Assembly: GCF_031326225.1 (NCBI RefSeq)
Contig: NZ_CP133720.1
Span: forward strand, 4,216,001 to 4,280,000
Direction of reading: 5' to 3'
DNA length: 64,000 nucleotides
Origin: Undibacterium cyanobacteriorum
GTDB taxonomy: Bacteria > Pseudomonadota > Gammaproteobacteria > Burkholderiales > Burkholderiaceae_D
Shown here: in pieces, positions 34,241 through 43,613 of the stretch
Numbering within the stretch: position 1 is the stretch's first letter
How the letters are laid out: every line of letters begins with the position of its first letter
Translations under genes and position numbers: made by a program
The notes under the pieces: generated by a model
The model's input: only the letters and a program-made list of their open reading frames with translations
The model's database searches: none
What the model was told of the DNA's origin: nothing

Positions 34241-36001
34241 CTATGAAAATTCTTGTGTGCGTATAACGCCAAGTAAGTCTTGGATTAACTTAGGTTCGTA
34301 GCTACGAAGTATCTTTTTGACATAGGGCTGCAAGCGTCCGATATCACTGCGCAGAATTTCTTGTTTGATTTCCGGCAGGATAGCTGCGGGCATCGATAAC
34401 TCACGAAAACCCATTGAGATCAATAGGCGCGTCAACTTAATGTCCCCCGCCATACCGCCGCAAATGGCAACGGGAATGCCGGCCCGATCCGCTGCACTGA
34501 CTGTCATATCAAGCAGTTGCAAAATTGCTGGATGGGTGTCGTTGTACAAATGCGCGACCTCATGGTCAGCGCGATCAATCGCTAGCGTGTACTGAATCAA
34601 GTCATTGGTACCGATCGATAAGAAATCGAGCTTCTTTACAAACATCGGCAAACTCAGTGCTGCAGCCGGCACTTCGATCATCGCACCAACTTTTACATTG
34701 ACATCGAAATCAACGCCCTCTGAACGAAGCTCCTGCTTGGCTTGCTCAATCATCGCGAGAGACTGATCGATTTCGAAAGCGTGGGCTAACATCGGGATCA
34801 AAATATGAACATGTCCAAACGCTGAGGCCCGCAAGATCGCCCGCAATTGCGTCAGGAATATTTTTGGCTCTTTCAAACAGTAACGAATTGCTCGCAAACC
34901 AAGCGCTGGATTCAGAATATTATGCTCAGCACTATCCAGCGGTTTATCGGCGCCAACGTCGAGCGTCCGAATCGTGACAGCACGTCCCTTCATGGTCTGG
35001 ACTGCAGTTTTATAAGCTTGAAACTGTTCCTCTTCAGTGGGCAATACAGCTTCGGCTCCAGTGCGTCCCATGAACAAAAATTCAGAGCGGAACAAACCCA
35101 CACCCGACGCGCCAACTTCCATCGCTGCATGAGCATCTTCCGGCAATTCAATATTGGCCAATAATTGGATCTCAACACCATCGAGCGTGATCGCGGGTGT
35201 TTTCTTTAGTTTTGATAACTTTTTGCGCTCTTTCAAGATCTGCGCTTGTCGATCTCGATATTGCGAAATCAAGAGCGGTGATGGAGCAACGATCACAACG
35301 CCAGCGTCGCTGTCGATAATCAACCAATCATCGTGTTCGATAAGTTGTGATGCATTGCCAAGTCCCACGACGGCGGGTATACCTAAACTACGTGAGACGA
35401 TAGCGGTATGCGAATTGGTACCACCTTCATCAGTCACAAAACCGGTGAAGGCCACATCACGAAATTGCATCATGTCAGCAGGCGAAATATCACGCGCTAC
35501 GACAATCATGTTTGCGTTTTGTTCATCAACACCTAAAGCGCGCGGCAGCTGTTGCGCTGTCCCCGTCAGGATCTTTAAAACACGCTCGGCAACTTGTTGA
35601 ATATCCGCCTTGCGCTCGCGCAGATATTCATCTTCGATCTCATCGAATTGCGCTGAAAGCACATCGACTTGGGTTACCAAGGCCCACTCGGCGTTGTAAT
35701 GGCGGGTGCGAATAATATCGAGCGGTGCCTCCGACAACATCGGGTCCGACAAGATTAAGGCATGTACATCGAGAAAAGCACCAAGCTCGGTCGGCGCATC
35801 AGTTGGCAAATCTGACCAGAGTGATTGTAAGTCACGTTGAACCTGCTCAATCGCTTGCTGCAAGCGTAGTACTTCAGCTTCAACTTGTTCTTGAGCGATA
35901 AGATAGTGTTGCACATCCATCGCCGCTGGACGTAAAAGATGAGCTCGTCCAATCGTGATACCGCGTGAAACTGGAATGCCTTGCAAAGTAAACGACGCCA
36001 C
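34241..36001 (-). CDS. ptsI: Phosphoenolpyruvate–protein phosphotransferase (Enzyme I)
   Basis: 586 residues; E. coli EI is 575. The active-site His is H198 in GGTNSHTAIVSRSLGIPAVVG; the PEP-binding domain motif FLSIGTNDLIQYTLAIDRADHEV and the Cys of AICGGMAGD follow. It takes phosphate from PEP to HPr. Last of the EIIA–HPr–EI series, 133 bp after ptsH. No EIIB/EIIC permease is present in this window, so this looks like a regulatory PTS. Confidence 0.96.
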   Translation of the reverse strand: MASFTLQGIPVSRGITIGRAHLLRPAAMDVQHYLIAQEQVEAEVLRLQQAIEQVQRDLQSLWSDLPTDAPTELGAFLDVHALILSDPMLSEAPLDIIRTRHYNAEWALVTQVDVLSAQFDEIEDEYLRERKADIQQVAERVLKILTGTAQQLPRALGVDEQNANMIVVARDISPADMMQFRDVAFTGFVTDEGGTNSHTAIVSRSLGIPAVVGLGNASQLIEHDDWLIIDSDAGVVIVAPSPLLISQYRDRQAQILKERKKLSKLKKTPAITLDGVEIQLLANIELPEDAHAAMEVGASGVGLFRSEFLFMGRTGAEAVLPTEEEQFQAYKTAVQTMKGRAVTIRTLDVGADKPLDSAEHNILNPALGLRAIRYCLKEPKIFLTQLRAILRASAFGHVHILIPMLAHAFEIDQSLAMIEQAKQELRSEGVDFDVNVKVGAMIEVPAAALSLPMFVKKLDFLSIGTNDLIQYTLAIDRADHEVAHLYNDTHPAILQLLDMTVSAADRAGIPVAICGGMAGDIKLTRLLISMGFRELSMPAAILPEIKQEILRSDIGRLQPYVKKILRSYEPKLIQDLLGVIRTQEFS

Positions 36002-36134
36002 CTGTTATCTCCACATTCTTTTTTTGTTTTTACAGCATGTAGTGTCAGACGATTTCTGTAAGCTGCCTTTTTTGACAGCGTTTTGAGAGGAGCGCTTGCG
36101 TCAAGGAAGATTTCACTCAGCGCTCTCAATCATG

Positions 36135-36404
36135 TTACTCACCTTCGCCAAACTTATCATTGATGAGCGCCGCAATCGCATCAAAACAAGCCTGTTCATC
36201 TTCGCCATTTGTTTCCAGCAAAATCTTGCTACCTTTGCCAGCGGCAAGCATCATCACACCCATGATGGACTTACCGTTTACACGACGATTATTGCGCGTC
36301 AGCCAGACTTCACTTTTGAATTTACCACCGAGCTGCGTCAACTTCGCCGAGGCACGGGCATGCAGTCCCAACTTATTGATAATCTCGATCTCTTGCTGAA
36401 TCAT
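36135..36404 (-). CDS. ptsH: Phosphocarrier protein HPr
   Basis: 89 residues, the standard HPr size. H15 is in KLGLHARASAK and S46 in GKSIMGVMML, the usual phosphorylation sites (Ser46 is used by HPr kinase in many proteobacteria). Carries phosphate from EI to the EIIA protein encoded upstream. Confidence 0.96.
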   Translation of the reverse strand: MIQQEIEIINKLGLHARASAKLTQLGGKFKSEVWLTRNNRRVNGKSIMGVMMLAAGKGSKILLETNGEDEQACFDAIAALINDKFGEGE

Positions 36405-36509
36405 CGTTTTCTATCCTGTCGTTTACTTCAAACTATTAACCCAATCTTCGGAATTCTTTACTAGTTTCTTGTTGGCGCAACGATATCGTTCAAAAACGAC
36501 CAAGCACAG

Positions 36510-36917
36510 TTATGTCGCGCCGATGCGAATGCGATTGTCGACTCTTGTGGCGCCATTTTGGCCTCCCGCAAGGGCCATTTCGACCACCACATCCAAGGTG
36601 TCATGTCGATAGGTAATCGCACGTAACAGCATCGGCAGACTAATCCCGGCAACCACTGCAACCTCGGTTGGGTCCGCCAACTTCATGCAACAATTCGCTG
36701 GAGTACCACCGGTAATATCCGTCAATACCAACACTCCGGAGCCATCATTGAGACGATTGATCGCTTCACGTGCTAGCTGATTCACTTCGTCCAAATTTTG
36801 ATCAGCGATGACATCAATCGCCTCGATACGCTCAGGTCTTCCGCGAAAAACATGGGAGGCGGCCTGTATAAAAGCCGACCCAAGTGGTGCATGCGTCAGT
36901 AAAAGCAAACCAACCAT
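36510..36917 (-). CDS. PTS EIIA component, mannose type
   Basis: 135 residues. LLTHAPLG near the N-terminus has the phosphoacceptor His9, and the EIIA-Man fold motifs VLVLTDITGGTPANCCMKLA and GISLPMLLRA follow. Stand-alone EIIA proteins of this type in betaproteobacteria are thought to be regulatory, as no EIIB/C exists nearby. It starts 32 bp after the end of gshB. Confidence 0.9.
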   Translation of the reverse strand: MVGLLLLTHAPLGSAFIQAASHVFRGRPERIEAIDVIADQNLDEVNQLAREAINRLNDGSGVLVLTDITGGTPANCCMKLADPTEVAVVAGISLPMLLRAITYRHDTLDVVVEMALAGGQNGATRVDNRIRIGAT

Positions 36918-36949
36918 GAATAACCTAACTTTCCCTACCTCGGCAGAAT

Positions 36950-37894
36950 TTACGCGCTGACGGCGTGTTCAAGCGCATCGATAAACATCGCTGCGACATC
37001 AAAACCTTTTTGTTGCATGATCTCTTGAAAACAAGTCGGGCTCGTCACATTGACTTCCGTCAGACAGTCTCCAATAACGTCTAATCCTACCAGCAACAAG
37101 CCGCGTTGGTATAGAGTCGGAGCCAAACTTTCAGCAATTTCACGATCTCTCGCACTGAGCTCTTGAGCGACACCAACCCCACCCGCGGCTAAATTACCAC
37201 GCACTTCGCCATTCTGTGGAATGCGCGCCAATGCAAATGGAACGACTTTCCCGCCGATCAGCAGAATGCGTTTATCGCCATGAACAATCGCAGGAATGTA
37301 TTTTTGTACCATGATGGTGTGGGCACCATTTGAGGTCAAGGTTTCAATGACAGAGCCCAAATTCATGCCGTCGGCACCGATGCGGAAAATGCCCGCACCG
37401 CCCATCCCATCAAGCGGCTTCAAAATAATATCTTGATGCTCGGCGAAAAATTCACGAATACGTTTAGCGTCCCGCGTCACCAAAGTCGGCGTCGTGAACT
37501 GAGTGAATTGCGCAATACTGAGTTTTTCATTGTGATCGCGAATCGCCGATGGTTTATTGAATACTTTTACTCCCGCTTTCTCGGCAAGATCGAGCAAGTA
37601 GGTGGCATAAATGTATTCCATATCAAACGGTGGATCTTTGCGCTGCAAAACCGCATCGAACTCTTGCAAGGCTAGATCGATTTTCTCGCCTTCTTCGTAC
37701 CAAACATCGCTATTGCCAGTCAAGTTAATTGAACACGCACGCGCCTTCACCACACCATTCACCAAGGCCATATCTTGCGGTTCGAAGGCAAATAACTGGT
37801 GACCACGGCGCGCTGCCTCGCGCATCATGACAAAAGTCGAATCCTTATAGATTTTAAAAGTTGATAAGGGATCAGTGATGAAAGCGATTTTCAT
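36950..37894 (-). CDS. gshB: Glutathione synthetase
   Basis: 314 residues, ATP-grasp enzyme joining gamma-glutamylcysteine and glycine. Family features: the N-terminal MKIAFITDPLSTFKIYKDST, RKDPPFDMEYIYATYLLD, LKPLDGMGGAGIFRIG and the C-terminal GLDVIGDCLTEVNVTSPTCFQEI. Starts ten bases after gshA, so co-translated or co-transcribed with it. Confidence 0.97.
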   Translation of the reverse strand: MKIAFITDPLSTFKIYKDSTFVMMREAARRGHQLFAFEPQDMALVNGVVKARACSINLTGNSDVWYEEGEKIDLALQEFDAVLQRKDPPFDMEYIYATYLLDLAEKAGVKVFNKPSAIRDHNEKLSIAQFTQFTTPTLVTRDAKRIREFFAEHQDIILKPLDGMGGAGIFRIGADGMNLGSVIETLTSNGAHTIMVQKYIPAIVHGDKRILLIGGKVVPFALARIPQNGEVRGNLAAGGVGVAQELSARDREIAESLAPTLYQRGLLLVGLDVIGDCLTEVNVTSPTCFQEIMQQKGFDVAAMFIDALEHAVSA

Positions 37895-37904
37895 AGTTTG
37901 CTTT

Positions 37905-39203
37905 TTAATAGATTTCTGGATGTGGATCAGTTTTCTCTAACTCCAGTGAGGCCGCCAATAATGCCAAACGCGCCACGACACCGTACATATAGAAACGATT
38001 CGGAGCAGCTGTGCCGGGCTTGGCACGCATATCCGGAACCGCATGTTGTTGAGCGAAGGCCAAGGGCACAAACTCCATCCCTGGCGCATTGAGATTCTCA
38101 TCAACACCACGATCTTGATGAACACGGTAAAAACCACCAACCACGTAGCGGTCGATCATGTAGACCACCGGTTCAGCCACAGTCTCATCGATCTGCTCAA
38201 AGGTGTACACACCTTCTTGCACGATAAACTCACGCACTGCACGTCCATCTTTGACCACTGTCATCTTCGATTTCTGCTTAGCGTTGAGTTCGAGTACCTC
38301 ACGCGAATCACGCACCGTCATAATACCCATGCCGCAAGTGCCAGCATTCGCTTTGACAATCACGAAAGGCTTTTCTTTGATGCCGTATTCTTTGTATTTT
38401 TTCTTGATCTTAGAAAGGATGGTATCAACCGTCGACATCAAGGCTTCGAGACCCGTGCCTTCATCAAAATTAACATCCGTCACTTTGGCATAAAACGGAT
38501 TGATCATCCACGGATCAATCTCCACCATTTTGGCGAACTTCTTGACCACTTCATCATAACTAGCAAAGTGATTCGTCTTGCGTCGCATCGCCCAACCTGC
38601 GTGCAGTGGCGGCAGCAAAGTCTGTTCGTGAATATTTTCGAGAATGGTCGGAATCTTTTCGGACAAATCATTATTCAACAAAATCGTACAGGGATCGAAA
38701 TTCTTCAATCCTAGACGGCGACCGTTAGCAGATCTTTGTAAAGGTTCGATGGTCAATTCACTTCCATCAGGCAGCGCGATATTACGTGCCTCCTTCATGT
38801 TTTCATCAAGACTTCCGAGACGGACATTCAATCCCGTTTGGCGATAGATTTGCATTTGTCGCGCAATGTTTTGCCAATACGCAGTACCGCAAGGACGCTC
38901 CTCAGGAATCACCAATAAATTGCGTGCATCAGGACAGTATTTTTCAATGGCCGCCATCGAAGCTTGTACTGCTAAGGGCAAGACCTCGGACGAAAGATGA
39001 TTAAAACCGCCTGGGAATAAATTGGTATCGACGGGTGCCAACTTGAAGCCCGAGTTGCGCATGTCAACCGAACAATAAAATGGCGGAGTATGCTCCTGCC
39101 ATTCGAGACGGAACCAACGCTCAATCGCGGGTGTCGCTTCCAAAATTTTCTTTTCAAACTCAAGCAAAGGACCGTTGAGCGCAGTCGCAAGATGCGGAAC
39201 CAT
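37905..39203 (-). CDS. gshA: Glutamate–cysteine ligase (betaproteobacterial GshA type)
   Basis: 432 residues, similar in length and motifs to the GshA type found in Burkholderiales and unlike enterobacterial GshA (518 residues). Segments such as KPFVIVKANAGTCGMGIMTVRDSREV and YMIDRYVVGGFYRVHQDRGVDENLNAPGMEF look like an ATP-grasp-type active site. Makes gamma-glutamylcysteine, the first and limiting step of glutathione synthesis. Followed by gshB. Confidence 0.93.
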   Translation of the reverse strand: MVPHLATALNGPLLEFEKKILEATPAIERWFRLEWQEHTPPFYCSVDMRNSGFKLAPVDTNLFPGGFNHLSSEVLPLAVQASMAAIEKYCPDARNLLVIPEERPCGTAYWQNIARQMQIYRQTGLNVRLGSLDENMKEARNIALPDGSELTIEPLQRSANGRRLGLKNFDPCTILLNNDLSEKIPTILENIHEQTLLPPLHAGWAMRRKTNHFASYDEVVKKFAKMVEIDPWMINPFYAKVTDVNFDEGTGLEALMSTVDTILSKIKKKYKEYGIKEKPFVIVKANAGTCGMGIMTVRDSREVLELNAKQKSKMTVVKDGRAVREFIVQEGVYTFEQIDETVAEPVVYMIDRYVVGGFYRVHQDRGVDENLNAPGMEFVPLAFAQQHAVPDMRAKPGTAAPNRFYMYGVVARLALLAASLELEKTDPHPEIY

Positions 39204-39343
39204 AATGAACTTAATCCACTTTCAATAATTTTTACTACGACGCGCAAACCGCGTCACAAACTCTACTTCTAAGGCACACAAACCCAGGGCAAATAGCGAA
39301 AAACTTCCTCATTGTAAGTGTTTTCCGTCGTTGACGTTTTTCG

Positions 39344-39646
39344 TCAGACTGACTTGCCCAATAAATCAAAGTGCTCAACCACTGGTGGCACCGCGAAATA
39401 CGGGCCGACAATCGCGCGCCATGCAGTAAAAGCCTCCGATTGACGGAAGTCTATCGTGTGGTTTTCCAAGGTATCCCAAAAGATCATCAGCACGTAACGC
39501 TCTGGTGATTCAATCCCCTTGTTGACCTTAAAGCCACGATATCCCTTCGCATGGGCGATCACTTCATTCAGGCCTTTCAAGATTGCTTGATCAAACTCCG
39601 CTTGTTTGCCCGCCTGGATACGGATATCTGCTAATTCCAAAATCAT
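39344..39646 (-). CDS. Antibiotic-biosynthesis-monooxygenase (ABM) family protein
   Basis: 100 residues from ATG 39646 with AAGGA seven bases upstream. It is a small ferredoxin-like fold: MILELADIRIQAGKQAEFDQA, AKGYRGFKVNKGIESPERYVLMIFWDTLENHTIDFRQS. ABM proteins range from quinol monooxygenases to heme-binding; none is assignable here. Single gene. Confidence 0.8.
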   Translation of the reverse strand: MILELADIRIQAGKQAEFDQAILKGLNEVIAHAKGYRGFKVNKGIESPERYVLMIFWDTLENHTIDFRQSEAFTAWRAIVGPYFAVPPVVEHFDLLGKSV

Positions 39647-39731
39647 GATGTTGTCCTTCTCATTGATGAATAATGCATACTTCGAAATCACACGGTTCTG
39701 TCACCCGCACGTTGAGTCCGCTACTGAGACT

Positions 39732-40769
39732 CTAGACCAGTTGGCGGTCACTCAATTCTTTTTTCAAATATGAATAAAAAACCGGCGCGGCGACGACACC
39801 TGGCAATCCGAACAAGGTCTCCATCACCAAGATCGCGGCCAACAATTCCCACGCTCGCGCATTGACCTGTGAGCCGATAATACGCGCATTGAGAAAATAC
39901 TCGAGCTTATGAATCACGATCATAAAGCTCAGCGACACAACCGCCATTTGTAAAGAGTGAGAAAGACTGACGATGACAATCACCGTATTCGAAATAATAT
40001 TGCCAATAACAGGAATCAAACCGGCAATAAAAGTAATCGCGATCATACTCTTCACTAATGGCAGATGAACCCCTGCCATCGGTAAAACCACTGCCAAAAA
40101 TATCGCGGTAAAAATCGTATTGATGAATGAAATTCTCACCTGTGCGAACACAACACGGTGAAAAATCTCCGCCAAATTTTCTAATCGCTGAGACAGAGCG
40201 AGGGCGAATGGTCGCTTCGAATGCTCAGGGTTGGCGTCCTGCAAGGCAACCATACTCGCGATGATCATCCCGAGCAGAACATGGACAATGATATGGCCCG
40301 CCTCTTGCCCCAATACTTTCGCTTCACCAGCATGCTCACGAAGCGTATCAATCAGAATCCGTTTTAGTCCATCGACGTCTTCTGGAATTGCGCTGCTAAT
40401 CCACATCGGTAACTGTTGGCGGGATGCTTCAACCATATCCGCCAGTTTCTGCATCAGTGTCTGCAAATTACCAGCGTCGCTACGGAAGAAAGCAATCAAG
40501 CCCCAAATGCCGACGCTAAGACTGACTATGACAAGACTTGATAAAAAACCCACGGCAATCAAACGTGCATACCGATTGCTGACCCGCCTCTGAATTGTCG
40601 GCACCAGTAATCGCACCAGAGAATACAACACCAGCCCAGAAAATAAGGCGACCAACAAACCCATCTTCAGTACCAAGAACAATGCGATGGCTGCTAAGAA
40701 GTAGGATGCCCACTCGGACTTACTTACATGCGCCTGAACCAGTTTACTGGTCGATTGATGCTTACTCAT
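39732..40769 (-). CDS. AI-2E/PerM family permease
   Basis: 345 residues with about eight hydrophobic segments, an amphipathic region (about 105-155) and the family C-terminal pattern GxxxxIPxIGNIISNTVI and LxxxxxxxxLFGLPGVVAAPVFYSYLK. Members include the PerM/YdiK group and TqsA. Transported substrate uncertain. Divergent from the Cache-GGDEF gene. Confidence 0.9.
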   Translation of the reverse strand: MSKHQSTSKLVQAHVSKSEWASYFLAAIALFLVLKMGLLVALFSGLVLYSLVRLLVPTIQRRVSNRYARLIAVGFLSSLVIVSLSVGIWGLIAFFRSDAGNLQTLMQKLADMVEASRQQLPMWISSAIPEDVDGLKRILIDTLREHAGEAKVLGQEAGHIIVHVLLGMIIASMVALQDANPEHSKRPFALALSQRLENLAEIFHRVVFAQVRISFINTIFTAIFLAVVLPMAGVHLPLVKSMIAITFIAGLIPVIGNIISNTVIVIVSLSHSLQMAVVSLSFMIVIHKLEYFLNARIIGSQVNARAWELLAAILVMETLFGLPGVVAAPVFYSYLKKELSDRQLV

Positions 40770-41108
40770 AAGCCCCTTTCATGAGCTAAAAATAATCGGC
40801 GAGTCGAACCGAGGGAGTTCTGCTTTGGTTCGAGGTGAGACAGCGAATATGTGGGCAACTCTGGATTTTGCCAGTGCAGATCATAACAGCGGCGAAAAAT
40901 GAGGCACAAATTCCATTAAAAAAGACACAATAGCCCTTCTTCGGTTCGAAAAAATGTTGTTTTATAGTATGATCCTAAGACCTGCGAACGTAGCTTCTCA
41001 CCAGAGCAAAGTCTGCCCGCAGTCGAAAAAATGGGCAGGCATCACGCTTCATATTTTCTACGAAATACCTACAACCTCTATTAATTCGCCTCGTACGCCT
41101 TTGGATCT
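40770..41108. other. Intergenic region between the AI-2E permease and the Cache-GGDEF gene
   Basis: 339 bp with divergent promoters expected. A six-base-pair hairpin is present at about 41011-41038 (CTGCCC/GGGCAG), without a T run. The sequence was checked for GEMM c-di-GMP riboswitch features and none was found. Otherwise nothing seen. Confidence 0.45.
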
Positions 41109-42578
41109 ATGAGAAAGTCATACAAGCAATACTATCTATTGGTTTGGATTTCTTTAATTCTGATCCTCGGTTTTGTTGCGGTCTTGGCGACCAGCTACTA
41201 TGTCTCCAGAGAGACTCTTCAACGAGGTCTGTCTGAGAATGCATTACCGATCACTGGCGACAATATTTACTCCGAGATTCAAAAAGATATTTTGCGCCCC
41301 GTATTCGTGTCGGCGCAGATGGCCAATGATACATTTGTGCGTGACTGGGTCATCGATGGTGAGCAAGACATCGGCCAGATCTCTAAGTACCTCAAAGAAG
41401 TCAAACTAAAGAACAACGCTATCTCAAGTTTCTTCGTCAGCGATATCACCAAGAATTACTATTATCCAGACGGACTTTTAAAAGTCATCAAAGACAATGA
41501 GCCACGCGACCAATGGTTCTTCCGCGTTCGCAATCTCAAAGCGCAGTACGAGACCAATGTCGACCCCGACATGGCAAATCGCGACAATATGACCATCTTT
41601 ACCAATTATCGTGTGGTCAACTATGAGGGCAAGTTCATTGGTGCGGTTGGGATAGGCTTGACCTTAGATACCATGAAGCATCTGATTGATAGCTACCAAA
41701 CCCGCTTCAATCGCAGTATCTACTTCGTCGATAAAAAAGGGAATGTGGTGTTGAGTGGCAGTGCTTTCACGCATAAAAAGGCGAACATCGACAGCATCCC
41801 TGGCGTAAAAACACTGGCCAAACAAATTTTGGCCAGCAGCAAGAATGACTCCTTGCATCTTGAATACAGCACCGACACAGAAAATTATTACCTGAACTCA
41901 CGCTACATTCCAGAACTTGGTTGGCATCTATTGGTGGAACAAAGTTTTGATGGTGAACTCAAGCCTTTGCACCGATTGCTGATGATGAATGCTGCGATTG
42001 GCTTAGGGATTACTTTGACTGTCATGCTCATCGTTTTGCTATCGATTCGTCGATACCAGAATCGAATTGAAAAATCGGCTGCCACGGATCCACTGACAAA
42101 ACTGCTTAATCGACAGGCATTCGATTTCGTGTTTCAACAAGCAATACTCGATAGTGAACGTTCACGCCAACCTCTATGCGTAGCACTTCTGGACATTGAT
42201 CACTTTAAAAAAATCAATGACAAGCACGGGCACTTAATCGGTGATCATGTATTGAAAGAGATTGCCGCAATTGCCAAGCGCTCTCTGAGGGAGAGTGATG
42301 TGATATGCCGTTGGGGCGGAGAAGAGTTCTTGCTACTTCTCAAGAACTGCTCTCTTGAGAAGGCAACTTCGATCGCTGAGAATCTGCGTGCGACCATCGC
42401 AGCGAATGATTTCTCACGCACCACGGACTTGGCTAAGGGACGATTGTCCCTCACGGTTAGCATGGGTGTAGCGGAATACAAGTCCAACGAATCCGAAGAC
42501 AGCATGTTCGAACGTGCTGACGTCGCACTCTACCAAGCCAAAGAAGCAGGTCGCAACAGCGTCTATTTCTCGGAATAG
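41109..42578 (+). CDS. Membrane Cache-sensor diguanylate cyclase
   Basis: 489 residues: membrane segment about 10-32, periplasmic Cache-type sensor domain about 35-285 (ISSFFVSDITKNYYYPDG, NRSIYFVDKKGNVVLSG), second membrane segment about 290-312 and a GGDEF domain (about 320-488). Catalytic motif GGEEF is at 403-407, LDIDHFKKIND at 361-371, and the I-site R394-x-x-D397 is five residues before it. An active, feedback-inhibited c-di-GMP synthase responding to a periplasmic small molecule is predicted. Confidence 0.94.
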   Translation: MRKSYKQYYLLVWISLILILGFVAVLATSYYVSRETLQRGLSENALPITGDNIYSEIQKDILRPVFVSAQMANDTFVRDWVIDGEQDIGQISKYLKEVKLKNNAISSFFVSDITKNYYYPDGLLKVIKDNEPRDQWFFRVRNLKAQYETNVDPDMANRDNMTIFTNYRVVNYEGKFIGAVGIGLTLDTMKHLIDSYQTRFNRSIYFVDKKGNVVLSGSAFTHKKANIDSIPGVKTLAKQILASSKNDSLHLEYSTDTENYYLNSRYIPELGWHLLVEQSFDGELKPLHRLLMMNAAIGLGITLTVMLIVLLSIRRYQNRIEKSAATDPLTKLLNRQAFDFVFQQAILDSERSRQPLCVALLDIDHFKKINDKHGHLIGDHVLKEIAAIAKRSLRESDVICRWGGEEFLLLLKNCSLEKATSIAENLRATIAANDFSRTTDLAKGRLSLTVSMGVAEYKSNESEDSMFERADVALYQAKEAGRNSVYFSE

Positions 42579-42661
42579 TGAGTAACACATCGAAGTCGTG
42601 CGGAGGCGCTTTCTACAGAACCGGCCACGACTCCTTTGCTGCCTTGAGTGAAAGTTCTGGA

Positions 42662-43489
42662 CTATTCTGCGCCACTGCGCTTGGCGATCTCAGTCGTGAG
42701 CGGCACGAAGCTTTTGTACAGTTCTGCGATGCTTCGATCCAAGGATAATAAATCGTTTTCTTGTCGCTGCACAGTTTCAAAATCACCGCGCTTAATAGGC
42801 CCCGTCAACGCTGCAGTGGTGCCAAGGCGAAAACAATTTTCTAAGGTCTTACTTGCTAATGGCTGTGCTAGCCGAGCTGCCAAATCTAGGTCGAGCCCCG
42901 CTGCCACATAACACTGCTGAGCGACATCGATTAATGTGACCAAATAATTGCTGGCAAAGACAGACGCCGCATGGTAACGAAGCTTATGTTCAGGCGATAA
43001 TTCAAACACCCGCGCGCCTATCGCACCGAAAGCTGCGCTGAGGGTTTGAAGAGCAAGTTGGTCACCTTCGATACCGCACATGGTTCCATGAAAGTCCGAC
43101 ACGACTAACGCAGGATCCGCGAAACTTCGTACTGGATGAACCGAGGCGACGTGAGCACCGCACTCACGTAATGGCGCCAAGATGCTGGACGACTTCGATC
43201 CACTACAATGAAATACTATGCAGTCCGTCTCAACCAATGCATATTGGCGCAAGCGCGAGACTTGATGTTCTATTTCGTCATCAGGCACTGCCAACATGAA
43301 GACATCGGCCGCACTCAACTGCTCGATGGAGATCACTGGTTCGCCAGCACCAATAAAGGCACTCGACGACACAGCACTCTCGAGGCTTCTCGACATCACA
43401 GAAGTAATTTGGAAAACCTCAAGTTGATGAAACAGTTTTCCTAAACTGCGACCAACGCGGCCAGGACCAATGATAGAAAGGGTTCGCAT
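42662..43489 (-). CDS. Rossmann-like/DUF2520 domain protein
   Basis: 275 residues from ATG 43489 (MRTLSIIGPGRVGRSLGK). A GxGxxG-type nucleotide-binding motif at the N-terminus and the DUF2520 C-terminal domain (KLRYHAASVFASNYLVTL; LTGPIKRGD). Resembles pyrroline-5-carboxylate reductase-like or hydroxyacid dehydrogenase folds; function uncharacterised. Confidence 0.85.
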   Translation of the reverse strand: MRTLSIIGPGRVGRSLGKLFHQLEVFQITSVMSRSLESAVSSSAFIGAGEPVISIEQLSAADVFMLAVPDDEIEHQVSRLRQYALVETDCIVFHCSGSKSSSILAPLRECGAHVASVHPVRSFADPALVVSDFHGTMCGIEGDQLALQTLSAAFGAIGARVFELSPEHKLRYHAASVFASNYLVTLIDVAQQCYVAAGLDLDLAARLAQPLASKTLENCFRLGTTAALTGPIKRGDFETVQRQENDLLSLDRSIAELYKSFVPLTTEIAKRSGAE

Positions 43490-43613
43490 ACGCAAATCGT
43501 GACTCAAAACCGTATTCTAGACCGAGCCTAGGGACTATGTGACGCTTAATCCCACAACCTACTTGTAATTGTCTTCTACTGACTCAGTGATACGACAGTT
43601 CAATGATTTGTGC

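Noticed and set aside
40980..41060. Possible c-di-GMP riboswitch before the Cache-GGDEF gene
   Set aside because: The GEMM core (ACGCACAGGGCAAACC-type) and its tetraloop contacts are not there; only a 6-bp hairpin.
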